Source: Hennigella sp045598825 (GTDB lineage: Bacteria; Bacillota_I; Bacilli_A; Mycoplasmatales; Mycoplasmoidaceae). Taken from it: a DNA stretch of 64,000 bases. A model generated the notes under the pieces. That model was not told the origin of the DNA and did not search any database. It saw nothing but the letters and a program-made list of their open reading frames with translations. The stretch is from positions 6,580 to 70,579 of the forward strand of contig JAZRUX010000012.1 of assembly GCA_045598825.1 (NCBI GenBank), in the 5' to 3' direction. A program made the position numbers and the translations under genes. Of the stretch, positions 61,971-64,000 are shown piece by piece. The stretch's first letter is position 1. The number at the start of each line of letters is the position of its first letter.

Positions 61971-63413
61971 ATGGAAAAAATCACAAAGTTAGAAAACGTC
62001 TTACCAAATCTTGCTAAAGCAAGAACTCGTGGAACTAGACAAATCCAATATTTTAATAACTTATTTACTCTAACAAAAAAACAAAAAACAATAGGGAAGA
62101 ATAAGACATTTTTTGTTCGAACTTATGGGTGTCAAGCCAATGAACGAGATAGTGAAATTATTAAGGGTATTCTAACTGCAATGGGCTTTATTCAATCTAA
62201 AGATTGAAAACAAGCAGATTTGGTAATTTTAAACACTTGTGCAATTAGACAAAATGCTGAAGATAAAGCTTTTGGAATGTTGGGTGCTTTAAAGGCATTA
62301 AAAAAGAAAAAACCAAGTTTAGTTTTTGGATTATGTGGATGTATGCCACAACAAGAAAAGACTATTCCAGAAATATTAAAATTTTTCCGTAATATTAACT
62401 TTATTCATGGAACACATAATATTTATGAATTACCAGCTATTTTAGAAAATGTTTATAAGTATAAAAAACAAATAATTCGTGTTTATAGTCATGAAGGAGA
62501 TGTTATTGAAAATCTTCCTGATTACCGTGAAAATAATCATAAAGCATTAGTTAACATTATGTATGGTTGTGATCATTTTTGTTCATATTGCATTGTACCA
62601 TACACTAGAGGAACAATCCGTTCACGAGATAAGAAAGATATTCTTAATGAAGTATTAGATTTAAAGAAAAAAGGATACAAGGACATTACTTTATTAGGTC
62701 AAAATGTAAATTCCTATGGAATTGACTTGAATAAGAATTATTTCTTTGTTAATCTTTTAGAAGATGTAGCTAAAACTGAAATTGCAAGAATCCGTTTTGC
62801 AACAAGCAATCCATGAAACTTTAATCCAGAAATTATTAAAGTGATGGCAAAATATCCAAACCTAATGACTTATATTCATTTACCAATTCAATCTGGTTCA
62901 GAAACTATATTAAAGAAAATGAATCGGGGAATGAAGATTGCTACTTATCTTAATTACATTAAGCAGATAAGAAAAACAATCCCTCAATGTACAATTTCTA
63001 CTGATATCATTGTTGGTTTCCCCAACGAAACTGAAAGAGAATTTAACCAAACAATCAAGTTATACAAAAAAGTTAAATTTGATAATGCCTATACTTTTAT
63101 TTATTCACCAAGAGTAGGGACACCAGCTGCAGCTGAAACTGACAAAATTAGCATGGAAACTAAACAAAAACGTTTAGATAAATTAAATAAGTTAGTTCGA
63201 AAATATTCAAAGTGAAACAACAATAAATATATTGATAAAACACTAGAAGTGTTAGTTGATGGTCCAAGTAAAAACGATCCGTCGACTTTAACCGGTTATA
63301 GTCACAATTGAAAGGTTGTAAACTTCACAGGTAAAGCTCAACCAGGTGAGTTTGTAAAAGTTAAAATTACAGGTTCAAGTTTATTTAGCTTAAATGGAAA
63401 ACAAGTAAAATAA
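61971..63413 (+). CDS. miaB: tRNA (ms2i6A37) methylthiotransferase MiaB
   Basis: A 480-residue radical-SAM protein. VRTYGCQANERDSE is the MiaB-type N-terminal motif (usual TYGCQMN), with NTCAIRQNAEDKAFGMLG and FGLCGCMPQQ giving the other cluster cysteines. The radical-SAM site is CDHFCSYCIVPYTRG, and a TRAM domain is at the end (YIDKTLEVLVDG). It adds methylthio to i6A37. UGA Trp codons occur at three places. It has its own terminator and converges on the next gene. Confidence 0.93.
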
Positions 63414-63440
63414 AAAGATTGGGTTGAACCAATCTTTTTA
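63413..63440. terminator. Bidirectional terminator after miaB
   Basis: AAAAGATTGG (63413-63422) and CCAATCTTTT (63429-63438) form ten pairs around GTTGAA, with A/T runs on both sides. Confidence 0.9.
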
Positions 63441-63455
63441 TTTTTTAATCTTTAA

Positions 63456-63944
63456 TTAAAGAGTTCGCTTTACGGCTCTTTTAGCGCAAGCAAAACCAAT
63501 AATGTAACCTAGCGCAACAATGACTGGCATTACGATTAATAGAACCTCTTTTGTTTGGTCATCATATCCTCTAGTTTCTGGTACGAAGTAGAAAACTAAA
63601 GCTAAGATGATTGGTGCTAAAACTAGGGCAAACGAAATGAATAGTCCTATTCTAGTTCCCGTAGGAGACATTTTATTCTTAACTGTTCCAGCAGTTAGGA
63701 ATAGAATGATATTTAATATTAATCAAACAACTGATAGAGCTAGTAAGATACATACTAATATAACGTATGCTTGTTCTAGTTTTTCAATTGTTGTACCTCA
63801 CGCTTCTGGTCCTTGAGGTTGAATATACATTATTAATGCAGTTAATTCAAGCACTGCACAAGCAATTGGTATTAATAGAATGAACAAGTTTGATCATTTA
63901 AACCATTTTGCCATCTTGTTATATGTTCCGGTTGAATTTGCCAT
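63456..63944 (-). CDS. Four-helix membrane protein, unrecognised
   Basis: A 162-residue protein with four clear membrane helices (FILLIPIACAVLELTALIMY, AYVILVCILLALSVVWLIL, GLFISFALVLAPIILALVFY, EVLLIVMPVIVALGYIIGFA) and a basic C-terminus (CAKRAVKRTL). It begins MANSTGTYNKMAKWFKW. No family recognised. A -10-like TATTATAAATT lies about 30 bases upstream at 63967-63977, so it has its own promoter at the window edge. Confidence 0.65.
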
Positions 63945-64000
63945 ATTTTGATCCTTTCTTATGCTATTATTATAAATTAAAATATTGTCTAAAATTATGA

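Overview
The window is an AT-rich stretch of a mollicute (mycoplasma-type) chromosome. In-frame UGA codons are read as Trp: dozens of conserved proteins (DeoD, GalE, DnaX, TyrS, AtpA and others) are full length only under genetic code 4, and a tRNA-Trp with anticodon UCA is encoded at 13395-13469. Lipoprotein signal peptides, a lipobox on the ATP synthase b subunit, a fused PstC-PstA permease and a pstS-pstCA-pstB-phoU order fit the Mycoplasmoides/Malacoplasma side of the mycoplasmas. This is an inference; I cannot name a species. Gene packing is tight. Overlaps of 1-32 bases are common, and many stop codons lie inside hairpin terminators shared by convergent genes.

Layout. 1-4230: purine nucleoside phosphorylase (partial), a lipid kinase, galU-galE and a glycosyltransferase, which suggests UDP-sugar and glycolipid synthesis. 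4267-7353: a chain of overlapping genes ruvX-trmR-trhP1-trhP2, predicted to make 5-methoxyuridine at tRNA position 34. 7380-8105: sirtuin. 8277-13290: an accessory island with three surface lipoproteins (one carrying BspA-type leucine-rich repeats), a duplicated sirtuin tail, a truncated lipoprotein leader and a tyrosine-recombinase remnant, ending at the tRNA-Trp(UCA) gene. 13513-24266: one long minus-strand operon, pstS-pstCA-pstB-SemiSWEET-phoU-RNase J-like-FtsK-like-choline kinase-like-CoaX-like. 24345-28639: nadE, obg, a membrane protein, lspA, rluD. 28730-28893: a 24-residue membrane peptide gene with a foldable leader. 28949-32485: tsaB, tyrS, ffh and a coupled small gene. 32494-34142: two membrane paralogues and a tRNA Val-Glu-Asn cluster. 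34209-38329: acpP, ruvAB, mtaB. 38438-48161: sugar catabolism (eno-pfkA, fruA-ptsH-ptsI, manA, pyk). 48173-53967: efp, an Asp23-family gene, nusB, rarA, nfo, dnaX and a metallo-hydrolase. 53975-60984: the whole F1Fo ATP synthase operon atpIBEFHAGDC, followed by a lipoprotein gene, miaB and a membrane protein.

How the genes work together. Fructose-type PTS uptake, ManA, PfkA, Eno and Pyk are glycolytic. The ATP synthase probably acts mainly in reverse to energise the membrane. The Pst system imports phosphate. Several tRNA modification routes meet here: mo5U34, t6A37 to ms2t6A37 via TsaB and MtaB, and ms2i6A37 via MiaB.

The most interesting points are these. Three genes of the pst operon (RNase J-like, FtsK-like, CoaX-like) have lost the residues expected for catalysis. 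HPr lacks its regulatory Ser46. Pyruvate kinase lacks the C-terminal domain. A perfect 28-base palindrome sits in the fruA promoter. A small hydrophobic peptide gene has two mutually exclusive leader folds. The lipoprotein island shows clear scars of duplication and of an old integrase.
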